This document shows positions 28,558-38,442 of a stretch of DNA of 64,000 nt, one piece after another. The translations under genes were made by a program, and so were the position numbers. The notes under the pieces were generated by a model. It worked only from the letters and a program-made list of their open reading frames with translations. It had not been told where the DNA came from and made no database searches. This DNA is from Dissulfurirhabdus thermomarina (GTDB lineage Bacteria; Desulfobacterota; Dissulfuribacteria; Dissulfuribacterales; Dissulfurirhabdaceae): contig NZ_JAATWC010000001.1 in the NCBI RefSeq assembly GCF_012979235.1, positions 124,001 through 188,000 on the forward strand, given 5' to 3'. Position 1 is the stretch's first letter. The number at the start of each line of letters is the position of its first letter.

Positions 28558-29798
28558 GCCGCCGCCTCCCGGACCAGGGCCCGGACGATCCAGTTCCAGA
28601 GGTGGGTGGTCTGCCAGGAGCCGCCGTAGTGCGCGCAGAGGTCCAGGATCTGGCTGTGGCAGTTGTGGCACGGCGTGATGACCACGTCGGCGCCGGTCGC
28701 GGCGAGCTGCTCGAACTTGAGCCGCCCGTAGCGGCGGCGGTTCTCCACGAAGCCGGCCTGGAGGGCCCCGCCCCCGCCCCCGCAGCAGTAGTTGTTGGAG
28801 CGGTTGGGCCAGGGTTCCACGAAGTTGGCCTCCCCGGCCACGGCCCGGACCACGAACCGGAGGTCCTCGGCCACCTCGTCCCCGAGGCCCTGGCGGACCA
28901 GCTTGCACGGGTCCTGGACCGTGAACCGAAGCCCTTCGGTGTTCCAGGAGGGGTCCACCCGGAGCCGCCCCTCCCGGATCCACCGGGCGTAGAGGGTGAT
29001 GATGCTGACGAGCTCGAACTTGTGGGGGATCCGGAACCTTCGCAACCCCTCCAGGGTCGCGTAGAACATGTGGCCTCACTCGGTGTTGATGTAGTACCTC
29101 ACGCCGAGGGAGTCCACCATCTCCGCCTGGCGCCGTACGGTGAGCTCCCAGTCCGCCGGGTCGCCGGGGAAGAGGCAGTAGTTGGCCCCGTCCCACCAGC
29201 GGGAGGCATAGGTCCAGTCGACGCCGGCGGCGTGGAGGATCTTCCACAGGTGGACCATCTCCTCGGGCTCCACCGTGGGTTCCTTGGCATTCTGGTTGAG
29301 GAAGTACTCGGCGCCGTGCTTGTCGATGGGGGCCTGGAGGTCGGCCCATTCCGGCTCGTTCCGCCGGACCTCCTCCAGGACGTCCCCCACCACCCAGACG
29401 AAGTCCTCGTCGGGGATGCCGGTGCTGTTGGAGGCCTTCTGGAGATCGCAGGAGCGCTGGAGGTTCCTGGGGCGCCGGTCCCTGGGGCGCATGCCGCGGA
29501 GCTCGTAGACGATGCGCCCGACGTCGATCCCCATGGGGCAGGCGTACTTGCACCGCTGGCACATGGTGCAGGCGTAGATCCAGTCGGTGGCGAGGACGTC
29601 GTCGTCCTGCCCGAAGACGAGGAGGCGGAGGAGCCTTCGGGGATCCATGCCCTCGAGGCCGCTGGCCGGACAGCCGCTGACACAGAGTCCGCAGGTGAGG
29701 CAGTAGTCCAGGCGGCCGTCGGGGAGGGCTCCGAGGATCCGCTCCTTGAGGCGGGTGCGGAGCCGATCGAGGTCGAGCGGTTTGGGAGCGTCGGCCAT
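28554..29798 (-). CDS. HdrC-HdrB/DsrK-like Fe-S protein with in-frame UGA (candidate selenoprotein, Sec241)
   Basis: Read through the TGA at 29076-29078, the frame from ATG 29798 gives 414 residues. The N-terminal part has two 4Fe-4S motifs (CLTCGLCVSGCP, CTMCQRCKYACP), as in HdrC. The rest matches the DsrK/HmcF/HdrD family: VDWTYASRWWDGANYCLF, then INTE-U-GHMFYA where the family has ECGH, and a full CCG domain (QDPCKLVR, NYCCGGGG, TPCHNC). The frame is identical on both sides of the TGA and no native Shine-Dalgarno is needed for the distal part. A SECIS-like hairpin follows and selA is in this window. The stop overlaps hdrA by 4 bp. A nonsense mutation or sequencing error is the alternative; it would split a catalytic subunit exactly at one cluster ligand. 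Confidence 0.82.
29042..29060 (-). promoter_or_regulatory. candidate bacterial SECIS element
   Basis: Fifteen bases after the UGA the mRNA reads GCGACCC-UGGAG-GGGUUGC: a 7-bp stem with one G-U pair and a 5-base apical loop. The loop starts 22 bases after the UGA and has G as its second base. Distance, stem and loop fit the published general model of bacterial SECIS elements. Confidence 0.65.
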
Positions 29799-29956
29799 AG
29801 TGCACTCCGATGATGGCGTCGCACGGCGTCGCCAACTGATCGAGTTGCGTCGAATACGCCCGTTCCCGTGACGGCACTTCGGACCCCGGCGCTCGGGGCC
29901 TCCTTATCTTATGAACCCCATCGCCGAAGGGTTGTCAAATCCCCGGCCCGCCTTCC

Positions 29957-29985
29957 TTGACCCCGGGCGGGGGCGACCGTATAGT
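29957..29985 (+). promoter_or_regulatory. rnr promoter (sigma-70 type)
   Basis: TTGACC (29957-29962), a 17-bp spacer and TATAGT (29980-29985). Six bases then separate the -10 box from the ATG at 29992, so the predicted start coincides with the start codon. The 193-bp gap between the divergent hdr operon and rnr shows no other feature. Confidence 0.7.
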
Positions 29986-29991
29986 GCCCGC

Positions 29992-32151
29992 ATGCGGACG
30001 TCAGCCAAAGGCCGCGGCCGTCGCGGCCCGGGCGCGCCGCTCGAGGACCGGCTCATCTCCGCCCTCGAGACCGCGGGCCGCCCCCTCTTCCGGCGGGAGA
30101 TCCTCCACCTGGCCCACGTGCGGCCCGAGGACCGGGCGGCGGCCCGGAAGGCCCTCTCCGGCCTGGTGCGCCGGGGGGCGCTCCTCCTCATGAAGGGCCG
30201 TCGCTACGGCCTTCCGCACCTCATGGACCTCGTCGCTGGCCGCCTGTCCGTTCACCCCGACGGCTTCGGCTTCGTCATTCCCGATCCCGGCCAGAAGGTC
30301 ACCGAGGACCTCTTCATCCCCCCGAAGGGCCTCAAGGGCGCGGTCCACGGCGACCGCGTGGTGGCCCGGGTGGAGGGGCGGCGCGGGAAGCGCTTCGAGG
30401 CCTCCATCCTCCGGGTGGTGGAGCGCCCCCTCGACCGCGTGATCGGCACCTTCCGGCGCGGGCGGAACGTGGCGGCGGTCATCCCCGAGGACGATCGGCT
30501 CCTCTTCGAGGTCATCATCCCGCCCGGGGCCGACGGGGGGGCGCGGCCCGGCGAGGTGGTGGTGGCGGAGATCGCCGACTTCTCCCCCGAACACCGGAAC
30601 CCCGAGGGCCGCGTGACGGAGGTCCTGGGCGACCCTGCGGATCTGGCGGTCCAGACCCGGATCGTCATCCACAAGTACGAGCTCCCCCACGACTTTTCCC
30701 CGGCGGCCCGGGACCAGGCCGAGGCCCTGCCCGACGCCGTCACCCGGGACGACCTCGCCGGCCGGAAGGACCTCCGGGAGCTCCCCCTGGTCACCATCGA
30801 CGGGGCGGACGCCCGGGACTTCGACGACGCGGTCTGCGTGCGCAAGACCCGGACGGGCTACACCCTCACCGTGGCCATCGCCGACGTCGGCCACTACGTC
30901 CCCGCGGGATCCCCCCTGGACGAGGACGCCCTGGCCCGGGGCACCAGCGTGTACTTTCCCGGGGCCGTGGTGCCCATGCTGCCCGAGTCGCTCTCCAACC
31001 ACCTCTGCAGCTTGGTGCCCGGCCAGGACCGCCTGGCCATGGCGGTGGAGATCGCCTACGACCGGGCTGGCCGGCCGCGCTGGAGCCGGTTCTTCAAGGC
31101 CGTGATCCGCAGCCACCGCCGCTTCACCTACACGGAGGTGAAGGAGGTCCTGGTGGACCGCGACCCGGCGGCCGTGGCCCGGAACCGGGAACACCTGGAC
31201 CACCTCGAGTGGATGGCGGAGCTGGCCGGGCACCTTTCCCGGCGCCGCCGGCGCCGCGGCAGCATCGACTTCGATCTCCCCGAGCCCGCCGTGGTCCTGG
31301 GGCTCCGGGGAGAGCTCGAGGCCATCGTCCGGCGGGAGCGGAACCTGGCCCACCAGATCATCGAAGAGTTCATGATCGCCGCCAACGAGGCGGTGGCGGC
31401 GCACCTGGCCGAGCGCCGCATCCCGGTGCTCTACCGGGTCCACGAGGAGCCCGATCGCGCCAAGGTCCGCGACTTCGTGGAGTTCGCCCGTTCGGCGGGC
31501 CTGGACGTGGCGGCCCCGGAGGAGCTGACACCGCGGTGGTTTCAGGAGGTCCTGGCCCGGGCCGAGGGGACGCCCCAGGAGTACGTGGTGAACGCGGTGC
31601 TGCTCCGGTCCATGCAGCAGGCCGTCTATTCCCCGGTCAACTCCGGGCACTTCGGCCTGGCCTCCCCGGCCTATCTCCACTTCACCTCCCCCATCCGCCG
31701 GTACCCGGACCTGGTGGTCCACCGGGTGCTGAAGGCCAACCTGCGCGGCACGCGCAAGCGGCCCGTCTACGGCGAGGACCGGCTCGAGGAGCTGGGCCGG
31801 GCCTTGTCCGCCCGGGAGCGGACGGCCTTGGAGGCCGAGCGCGAGATGCTCGACCGGCTCAAGGTCCGGTTCATGGAGGGCCGGGTCGGCGAGGTCTTCG
31901 AAGGGGTCGTCTCCGGGGTGGCCTCCTTCGGCTTCTTCGTGGAGCTCCGGGACGTCTTCGTGGAAGGGGCGGTCCGCCTGGTGGACCTCGCCGACGACTA
32001 CTACGTCCTTGAGGAGAACCGCCACCGCCTGGTGGGGAAGCGCACCGGGCGCACCTTCCAGATCGGCCAGGTGGTCCGGGTCTCGGTGAAGGCGGTGAAC
32101 GTGGCCCGGCGCCACATCAACTTCGAACTGGTCCCGGACGACGCCTCCTAG
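29992..32151 (+). CDS. rnr: ribonuclease R
   Basis: 719 residues from ATG 29992. An N-terminal winged helix (about 10-75) is followed by cold-shock OB folds (LSVHPDGFGFVIPD). The RNB catalytic domain has the acidic signature IDGADARDFDDAV, with HFTSPIRRYPDLVVHR in its distal part. A C-terminal S1 domain closes the protein (GEVFEGVVSGVASFGFFVEL). It degrades structured RNA 3' to 5' and joins RNA quality control. A GTG-type upstream start at 29911 would extend the protein across the promoter and is unlikely. ligA follows after 12 bp. Confidence 0.95.
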   Translation: MRTSAKGRGRRGPGAPLEDRLISALETAGRPLFRREILHLAHVRPEDRAAARKALSGLVRRGALLLMKGRRYGLPHLMDLVAGRLSVHPDGFGFVIPDPGQKVTEDLFIPPKGLKGAVHGDRVVARVEGRRGKRFEASILRVVERPLDRVIGTFRRGRNVAAVIPEDDRLLFEVIIPPGADGGARPGEVVVAEIADFSPEHRNPEGRVTEVLGDPADLAVQTRIVIHKYELPHDFSPAARDQAEALPDAVTRDDLAGRKDLRELPLVTIDGADARDFDDAVCVRKTRTGYTLTVAIADVGHYVPAGSPLDEDALARGTSVYFPGAVVPMLPESLSNHLCSLVPGQDRLAMAVEIAYDRAGRPRWSRFFKAVIRSHRRFTYTEVKEVLVDRDPAAVARNREHLDHLEWMAELAGHLSRRRRRRGSIDFDLPEPAVVLGLRGELEAIVRRERNLAHQIIEEFMIAANEAVAAHLAERRIPVLYRVHEEPDRAKVRDFVEFARSAGLDVAAPEELTPRWFQEVLARAEGTPQEYVVNAVLLRSMQQAVYSPVNSGHFGLASPAYLHFTSPIRRYPDLVVHRVLKANLRGTRKRPVYGEDRLEELGRALSARERTALEAEREMLDRLKVRFMEGRVGEVFEGVVSGVASFGFFVELRDVFVEGAVRLVDLADDYYVLEENRHRLVGKRTGRTFQIGQVVRVSVKAVNVARRHINFELVPDDAS

Positions 32152-34182
<2,031 letters not shown>

Positions 34183-34185
34183 ACG

Positions 34186-35190
34186 ATGGCACCGGAGGAG
34201 ACGACCCAGGCGGCGGCCGGGGAACAGCTGCCCCAGGACAAGATCTCGGAGATCGCCCGCCGGGCCCTCAAGGGGCTCGTCGCCAAGGGCAAGGCGCCCA
34301 TCCCCCCGGTCTACGAGAAGGCCTTCTACGACGAGGCCCTGAAGCTCGGGGAGGAAGGCCTCGTGGCCTTCCTCCAGGCCAAGCTCCCCCCGGGTCAGGC
34401 CGCCCAGGCCATGGCCGAGCGCCTCGCTGGCGTCATGACCAACCTGGGCGACACCATGAAGCAGTACAAGGAGCGGCTCGACGTCCACAGCGAGCACATC
34501 GAGGGGCGGAAGAAGTCTCTGGAGGACGCCCTGGCACCGGAGGTCTGGGCCGTGCTGCAGCAGGAGGTGGGGGCGCTCCTGAGCGCCAACGCCCTCATGC
34601 GCGAGCAGGTGGAGGCCTCGGAGCGGCGCCTCGAGGCCCACAAGCAGGAGGTGGCCGAGCTCCAGCGCCGGGTCCGGTTCGACGCGCTGACGGGGGCCTT
34701 GAACCGCGGAGCCTTCGAGGAGGACATCGCCGACGAGTACGCCCGGTGCCGCCGCTACGACCGGCCCTTCACCCTCATCATCGCCGACATCGACTGCTTC
34801 AAGAAGGTGAACGACACCTACGGCCACACCATCGGTGACGAGGTCCTCAAGTACTTCGTCCGGATGATCTCGCAGGAGGTCCGGGAGATCGACCGGGTCT
34901 ACCGCTACGGGGGGGAGGAGTTCGTGGTGCTGCTGCCCGAGACCGACTTCGACGGGGCCCTGGTGGTGGCGGAGCGGCTCCGCTCCCGCGTGGAGTCCCG
35001 CGTCCTCAAGTGCAAGGGCGACGAGGACATCAGCCTCAAGATCACCGCCTCCTTCGGCGTCACCACCGGGGGGCCGGAGGACGCCAATCCCAAGGCCGTC
35101 CTGGCCCGGGCCGACAAGGCCCTCTACAAGGCCAAGGAAGAGGGCCGGAACCGGGTGGTGGGCCTCCGGCCGGGCGGCGGCGCGGCCTGA
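34186..35190 (+). CDS. diguanylate cyclase (GGDEF domain)
   Basis: 334 residues. The first 150 residues are helical with no recognised sensor fold (QEVGALLSANALMREQVEAS, coiled coil near 120-155). The GGDEF domain (about 165-325) has an intact active site, YGGEEFVVLL, and an I-site RxxD (REID) five residues before it. It should therefore make cyclic di-GMP and be subject to product inhibition. No membrane segment, so cytoplasmic. It starts 4 bp after ligA. Cyclic di-GMP would be a plausible input for the type IV pili encoded in this window, but that link is inference. Confidence 0.92.
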   Translation: MAPEETTQAAAGEQLPQDKISEIARRALKGLVAKGKAPIPPVYEKAFYDEALKLGEEGLVAFLQAKLPPGQAAQAMAERLAGVMTNLGDTMKQYKERLDVHSEHIEGRKKSLEDALAPEVWAVLQQEVGALLSANALMREQVEASERRLEAHKQEVAELQRRVRFDALTGALNRGAFEEDIADEYARCRRYDRPFTLIIADIDCFKKVNDTYGHTIGDEVLKYFVRMISQEVREIDRVYRYGGEEFVVLLPETDFDGALVVAERLRSRVESRVLKCKGDEDISLKITASFGVTTGGPEDANPKAVLARADKALYKAKEEGRNRVVGLRPGGGAA

Positions 35191-35203
35191 GCGGGGGAGA
35201 TCC

Positions 35204-35482
35204 ATGGCGGACATCCGAATCCACGCGTGGGTGAGCGGCCGGGTCCAGGGGGTCTTCTTCCGGGCCTCCACCCGGGACGAGGCCCGGCGGCTGGGGCTTT
35301 CCGGCTGGGTCCGCAACCTGCCGGACGGGCGGGTGGAGCTGGTGGCCGAGGGGCCCGAGGCGGCGGTCCGGGCGCTGGAGGCCTGGTGCCGACAGGGGCC
35401 GCCCTACGCCCGGGTGGACCACCTGGAGGTCCGGGAGGAGCCGGTCTCCGGCGCCTTCGAGGGCTTCGAGGTGCGCTACTAG
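35204..35482 (+). CDS. acyP: acylphosphatase
   Basis: 92 residues, the usual size. The catalytic Arg lies in VQGVFFRAST and the catalytic Asn in GWVRNLPDGRVEL, both in the conserved family blocks. It hydrolyses carboxyl-phosphate bonds of acyl phosphates. It sits 14 bp after the GGDEF gene and overlaps the next lipoprotein start by 1 bp, so it is part of the rnr-ligA run. Confidence 0.94.
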   Translation: MADIRIHAWVSGRVQGVFFRASTRDEARRLGLSGWVRNLPDGRVELVAEGPEAAVRALEAWCRQGPPYARVDHLEVREEPVSGAFEGFEVRY

Positions 35483-35874
35483 TGGCGCGTCGTTTCCTCG
35501 CGGCCGTTGCGCTCTCCTGCCTGCTCGCCGGGGCCGCGGGCTGTGCCCGGGTGCACCTCGACCTCGTGGCCGATGAGCCCCCCGCCTGCCTGAACGACCC
35601 CGTGGCCGTGGACCTTGCCGTCCTCCGCCACTTCCGGCGCGAGGCACGGGCCCACTTCGGGCTCTTCGGCCTGGTCACCTGGAAGGATCTCCCCCTGGCC
35701 GAGGTGGTCCGGGAGGAGGTCGCCGCCGCCGGCGGCGACGCCGTGATCAACCTCACCGTCACCGGCCGGCAGGGCCTCTGGGAGATCCTCCTCGGCCTTC
35801 CCCTCAGCCCCCTCTGGACCGCCCGGTCCTACGTGGTGGAAGGCGACGTGGTGCTGCTGCCCGCCCGGAAGTAG
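35482..35874 (+). CDS. small lipoprotein of unknown function
   Basis: 130 residues from GTG 35482, which overlaps the acyP stop. A signal sequence ends in the lipobox AGAAGC. The mature part holds NDPVAVDLAVLRHFRREA and a block GDAVINLTVTGRQGLWEI, reminiscent of small outer-membrane lipoproteins of the YbjQ/TRL-like type, but I do not recognise a named family. It ends the operon that begins at rnr. Confidence 0.7.
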   Translation: MARRFLAAVALSCLLAGAAGCARVHLDLVADEPPACLNDPVAVDLAVLRHFRREARAHFGLFGLVTWKDLPLAEVVREEVAAAGGDAVINLTVTGRQGLWEILLGLPLSPLWTARSYVVEGDVVLLPARK

Positions 35875-35944
35875 GCCCCGCCCTTTCCCGCCGCTTCGCG
35901 CCCCGGCGGCCGGCCCTTCTCCGGTCTTTCCCCCCGGCCGGCTT

Positions 35945-35971
35945 TATGATTTCGACCCCGCGTGTCGATAA
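35945..35971 (+). promoter_or_regulatory. possible sigma-28-like promoter of the chemosensory operon
   Basis: GTCGATAA (35964-35971) matches the sigma-28 -10 consensus at 7 of 8 positions. TATGATTT lies 11 bp upstream, only 5 of 8 to the -35 consensus. The 206-bp gap before cheY also has a TATGAT that could serve a sigma-70 promoter, without a good -35. Confidence 0.3.
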
Positions 35972-36080
35972 AAAAACAGCATGCCGCGCACCGCGGCGGG
36001 GTATTTTGCGCCCTCCGGCGCGTTCCGGATCCCCCGGGCCGGGCCCGGCCCCGGGGAGGCGTCCAGACGAGGAGACAGGC

Positions 36081-36452
36081 ATGAAGGCGCTGGTCGTTGA
36101 CGACTCCCAGGCCATGCGGAAGATGGTCCGGGCCGGCCTCGAGGAGCTGGGGATCTTCGACGAGATCCACGAGGCGGCCGACGGGGCCCAGGCCCTGGCG
36201 AAGCTCCGGGAGGTGGGGCCCGTGGATATCGTGCTGCTCGACTGGTACATGCCGGAGATGGAGGGCTACGAGTGTCTCCTCAAGATCCGGGAGAACGCCG
36301 CCTGGAACGACGTGAAGGTGATGATGGTGACCACGGAGAACCAGCAGGAGAACGTGATCCGGGCCGTCATGGCCGGGGCCAACGAGTACCTCATGAAGCC
36401 CTTCACGGCGGACATGCTGGGCGAGAAGGTCCGGATGGTGCTGGGCGTATGA
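36081..36452 (+). CDS. cheY: CheY-type single-domain response regulator
   Basis: 123 residues from ATG 36081 with AGGAGACAGGC upstream. It is a receiver domain only: VVDDSQAMR acidic pocket, phosphoacceptor in VLLDWYMPEMEGYE, the conserved Thr in MVTTENQQ and the Lys in YLMKPF. It is expected to be phosphorylated by the CheA encoded downstream and to act on a motility output. It overlaps cheB by 4 bp (ATGA). Confidence 0.93.
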   Translation: MKALVVDDSQAMRKMVRAGLEELGIFDEIHEAADGAQALAKLREVGPVDIVLLDWYMPEMEGYECLLKIRENAAWNDVKVMMVTTENQQENVIRAVMAGANEYLMKPFTADMLGEKVRMVLGV

Positions 36453-37507
36453 GTATGATCAAGGTCCTCGCGGTGGACGATTCCGCCGCCTTCCGGCGGA
36501 TCCTCACCGAGGCGCTGGCCTCGGACCCCGGCATCCAGGTGGTGGGGACGGCGGCCAGCGGCCTCGAGGTGCCGGACCTCGTCCGCGCCAAGCACCCGGA
36601 CCTCCTGGTACTGGACGTCGAGATGCCCGGCATGGACGGCCTCCAGACCCTGGATGAACTCCGCCGCCAGCACCTCCGCGTGGGGGCCATCATGTTCTCG
36701 GCGCTCACGTCGGAGGGGGCCGCCACCACCCTGGAGGCCCTGGCCAAGGGGGCCTTCGACTTCGTGCCGAAGCCCACGGGCACGGGGGCCTTCGTGGAGA
36801 GCATCCGGCGGATCAAGGCGGAGCTCATCCCGAAGATCCACGCCTTCGCCACCCGCCGCGCCGGCCGGGCGGCGGGCGCCGCGGCCCCGGCCGCCCAGCC
36901 AGCACCCCGCCGGACCGTGGCGGTCCGTCCGGAGGCGGTGGCCATCGGGATCTCCACCGGGGGCCCCAACGCCCTGAACGAGGTGATCCCCCGGCTGCCG
37001 GCGGGTCTGCGGGTCCCGGTCCTCCTGGTGCAGCACATGCCGCCGGTCTTCACGGCCCAGCTGGCGCGGCGGCTCGACGAGCGCTCCCCGGTTCGGGTGG
37101 TGGAGGCCGTCCAGGGGCAGCGGGTGGAGCCCGGCACGGTCTACATCGCCCCCGGGGACCAGCACATGGAGGTCCGGGGCCGCGGCGACGGACGGATCAT
37201 CCACCTCCACCAGGGGCCGCCGGTGAACAGCTGCCGGCCCTCCGCGGACGTCCTCTTCCGGTCCGTGGCCGAGGCGTACGGGGGACGGGCGCTGGCGGTG
37301 GTGATGACGGGCATGGGGCAGGACGGGCTCGAAGGGGCGCGGCGCCTCCGGGAGGCCGGTGGCCGGGTCATCGCCCAGGACCGGGAGACCTGCGTGGTCT
37401 GGGGGATGCCCCGGTTCGTGGCGGAGGCGGGCTTGGCCGACGAGATCCGGCCCCTCGGGGAGATCGCCTCCGCCATCCAGCGGGTGGTGGGGCTGCAGGC
37501 GGCGTGA
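36449..37507 (+). CDS. cheB: chemotaxis protein-glutamate methylesterase CheB
   Basis: 352 residues from ATG 36449. A receiver domain (about 1-120, LLVLDVEMPGMDG) is followed by a linker rich in Ala and Pro and the esterase domain. The catalytic triad motifs are visible: serine in GISTGGPNAL, histidine in LLVQHMP and aspartate in MTGMGQDGLEG. It removes methyl groups from receptor glutamates and opposes CheR. Translation is coupled to cheY. Confidence 0.95.
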   Translation: MSMIKVLAVDDSAAFRRILTEALASDPGIQVVGTAASGLEVPDLVRAKHPDLLVLDVEMPGMDGLQTLDELRRQHLRVGAIMFSALTSEGAATTLEALAKGAFDFVPKPTGTGAFVESIRRIKAELIPKIHAFATRRAGRAAGAAAPAAQPAPRRTVAVRPEAVAIGISTGGPNALNEVIPRLPAGLRVPVLLVQHMPPVFTAQLARRLDERSPVRVVEAVQGQRVEPGTVYIAPGDQHMEVRGRGDGRIIHLHQGPPVNSCRPSADVLFRSVAEAYGGRALAVVMTGMGQDGLEGARRLREAGGRVIAQDRETCVVWGMPRFVAEAGLADEIRPLGEIASAIQRVVGLQAA

Positions 37508-37577
37508 TGGGACGGGTTCGACCGGACAGGGATCACCGCGGCTGCCGGCCCACCGGCCCGGCGACCAGGGAGCGAGC

Positions 37578-38414
37578 ATGATCACCCCGGAACAGTTCAG
37601 CTTCTTCGCCGACCTGGTCAAGGCTGGAAGCGGCATCGCGCTCAACCCGGGCAAGGAATACCTCCTGGAGAGCCGGCTGAACGAGCTGGCGCGGTCCTTG
37701 GGGCTGGACGGCCTCGACGAGCTCTACCGGAAGGCGCGGCACGAGATGACACCGAGCCTCAAGGAGGCCGTCGTCGAGGCCATGACCACCAACGAGACCT
37801 ACTTCTTCCGCGACCAGCATCCCTTCGAGGCCCTACGGAAGGAGATCCTGCCCGGCATCCTCGACCGGAACCGGCCCGGCCGGCGGCTCAGGATCTGGAG
37901 CGCGGCCTGTTCCACGGGCCAGGAGCCCTACAGCATCGCCATGGTGCTCCGGGAGCACTTTCCGGAGACCGCGGCCTGGCACGTGGAGATCCTCGCCACC
38001 GACATCTCGGCCAGGGCCCTGGAGAAGGGGCGGGCCGGGCGCTTCACCCAGGTGGAGGTCAACCGCGGCCTCCCGGTGACGTACCTCCTCAAGTACTTCA
38101 AGCAGGACGGGGCCTTCTGGATCGCGGACGAGGCCCTCCGGAAGCTGGTCCGGTTCCAGCAGCGGAACCTCCTCGAGCCCTTCGCGTCCCTGGGGGCCTT
38201 CGACGTGGTCTTCTGCCGCTACGTCCTGATCTACTTCGACACCGAGACCAAGAAGGCCATCCTCGATCGCCTGGCCCGGGCCCTCCGGCCCGGGGGGGTC
38301 CTCTTCCTCGGCGCCACCGAGACCCCGGTCTGGCTGCCCGAGGGCCTGGCGAAGGAGGTCCACGGGAAGACCTACTGCTGGCGGCGGAAGGACCCGGCCG
38401 CCGCGGATGCGTAG
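37578..38414 (+). CDS. cheR: chemotaxis protein methyltransferase CheR
   Basis: 278 residues from ATG 37578. The N-terminal helical domain has [10 protein letters not shown]. The SAM-binding domain carries [30 protein letters not shown] and [14 protein letters not shown]. It methylates receptor glutamates. It starts 70 bp after cheB. The downstream mcp start at 38443 lies 28 bp after its stop. Confidence 0.95.
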   Translation: MITPEQFSFFADLVKAGSGIALNPGKEYLLESRLNELARSLGLDGLDELYRKARHEMTPSLKEAVVEAMTTNETYFFRDQHPFEALRKEILPGILDRNRPGRRLRIWSAACSTGQEPYSIAMVLREHFPETAAWHVEILATDISARALEKGRAGRFTQVEVNRGLPVTYLLKYFKQDGAFWIADEALRKLVRFQQRNLLEPFASLGAFDVVFCRYVLIYFDTETKKAILDRLARALRPGGVLFLGATETPVWLPEGLAKEVHGKTYCWRRKDPAAADA

Positions 38415-38442
38415 GCTCACCCCGGGCCTGGGAGGAGACGAA

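Noticed and set aside
28554-29069. Separate hdrB gene starting at ATG 29069
   Set aside because: It would start in the middle of the DsrK-like fold, lack the first half of the CCG region and rely on a chance AGG. The frame and homology run continuously from the upstream part through the TGA.
29805-29850. Possible seventh repeat copy upstream of the hdr operon (GATGGCGTCGCACGGCGTCGCC)
   Set aside because: Only the terminal dozen bases resemble the element. The inner blocks and the second end are missing, so it is at best a remnant and probably chance.
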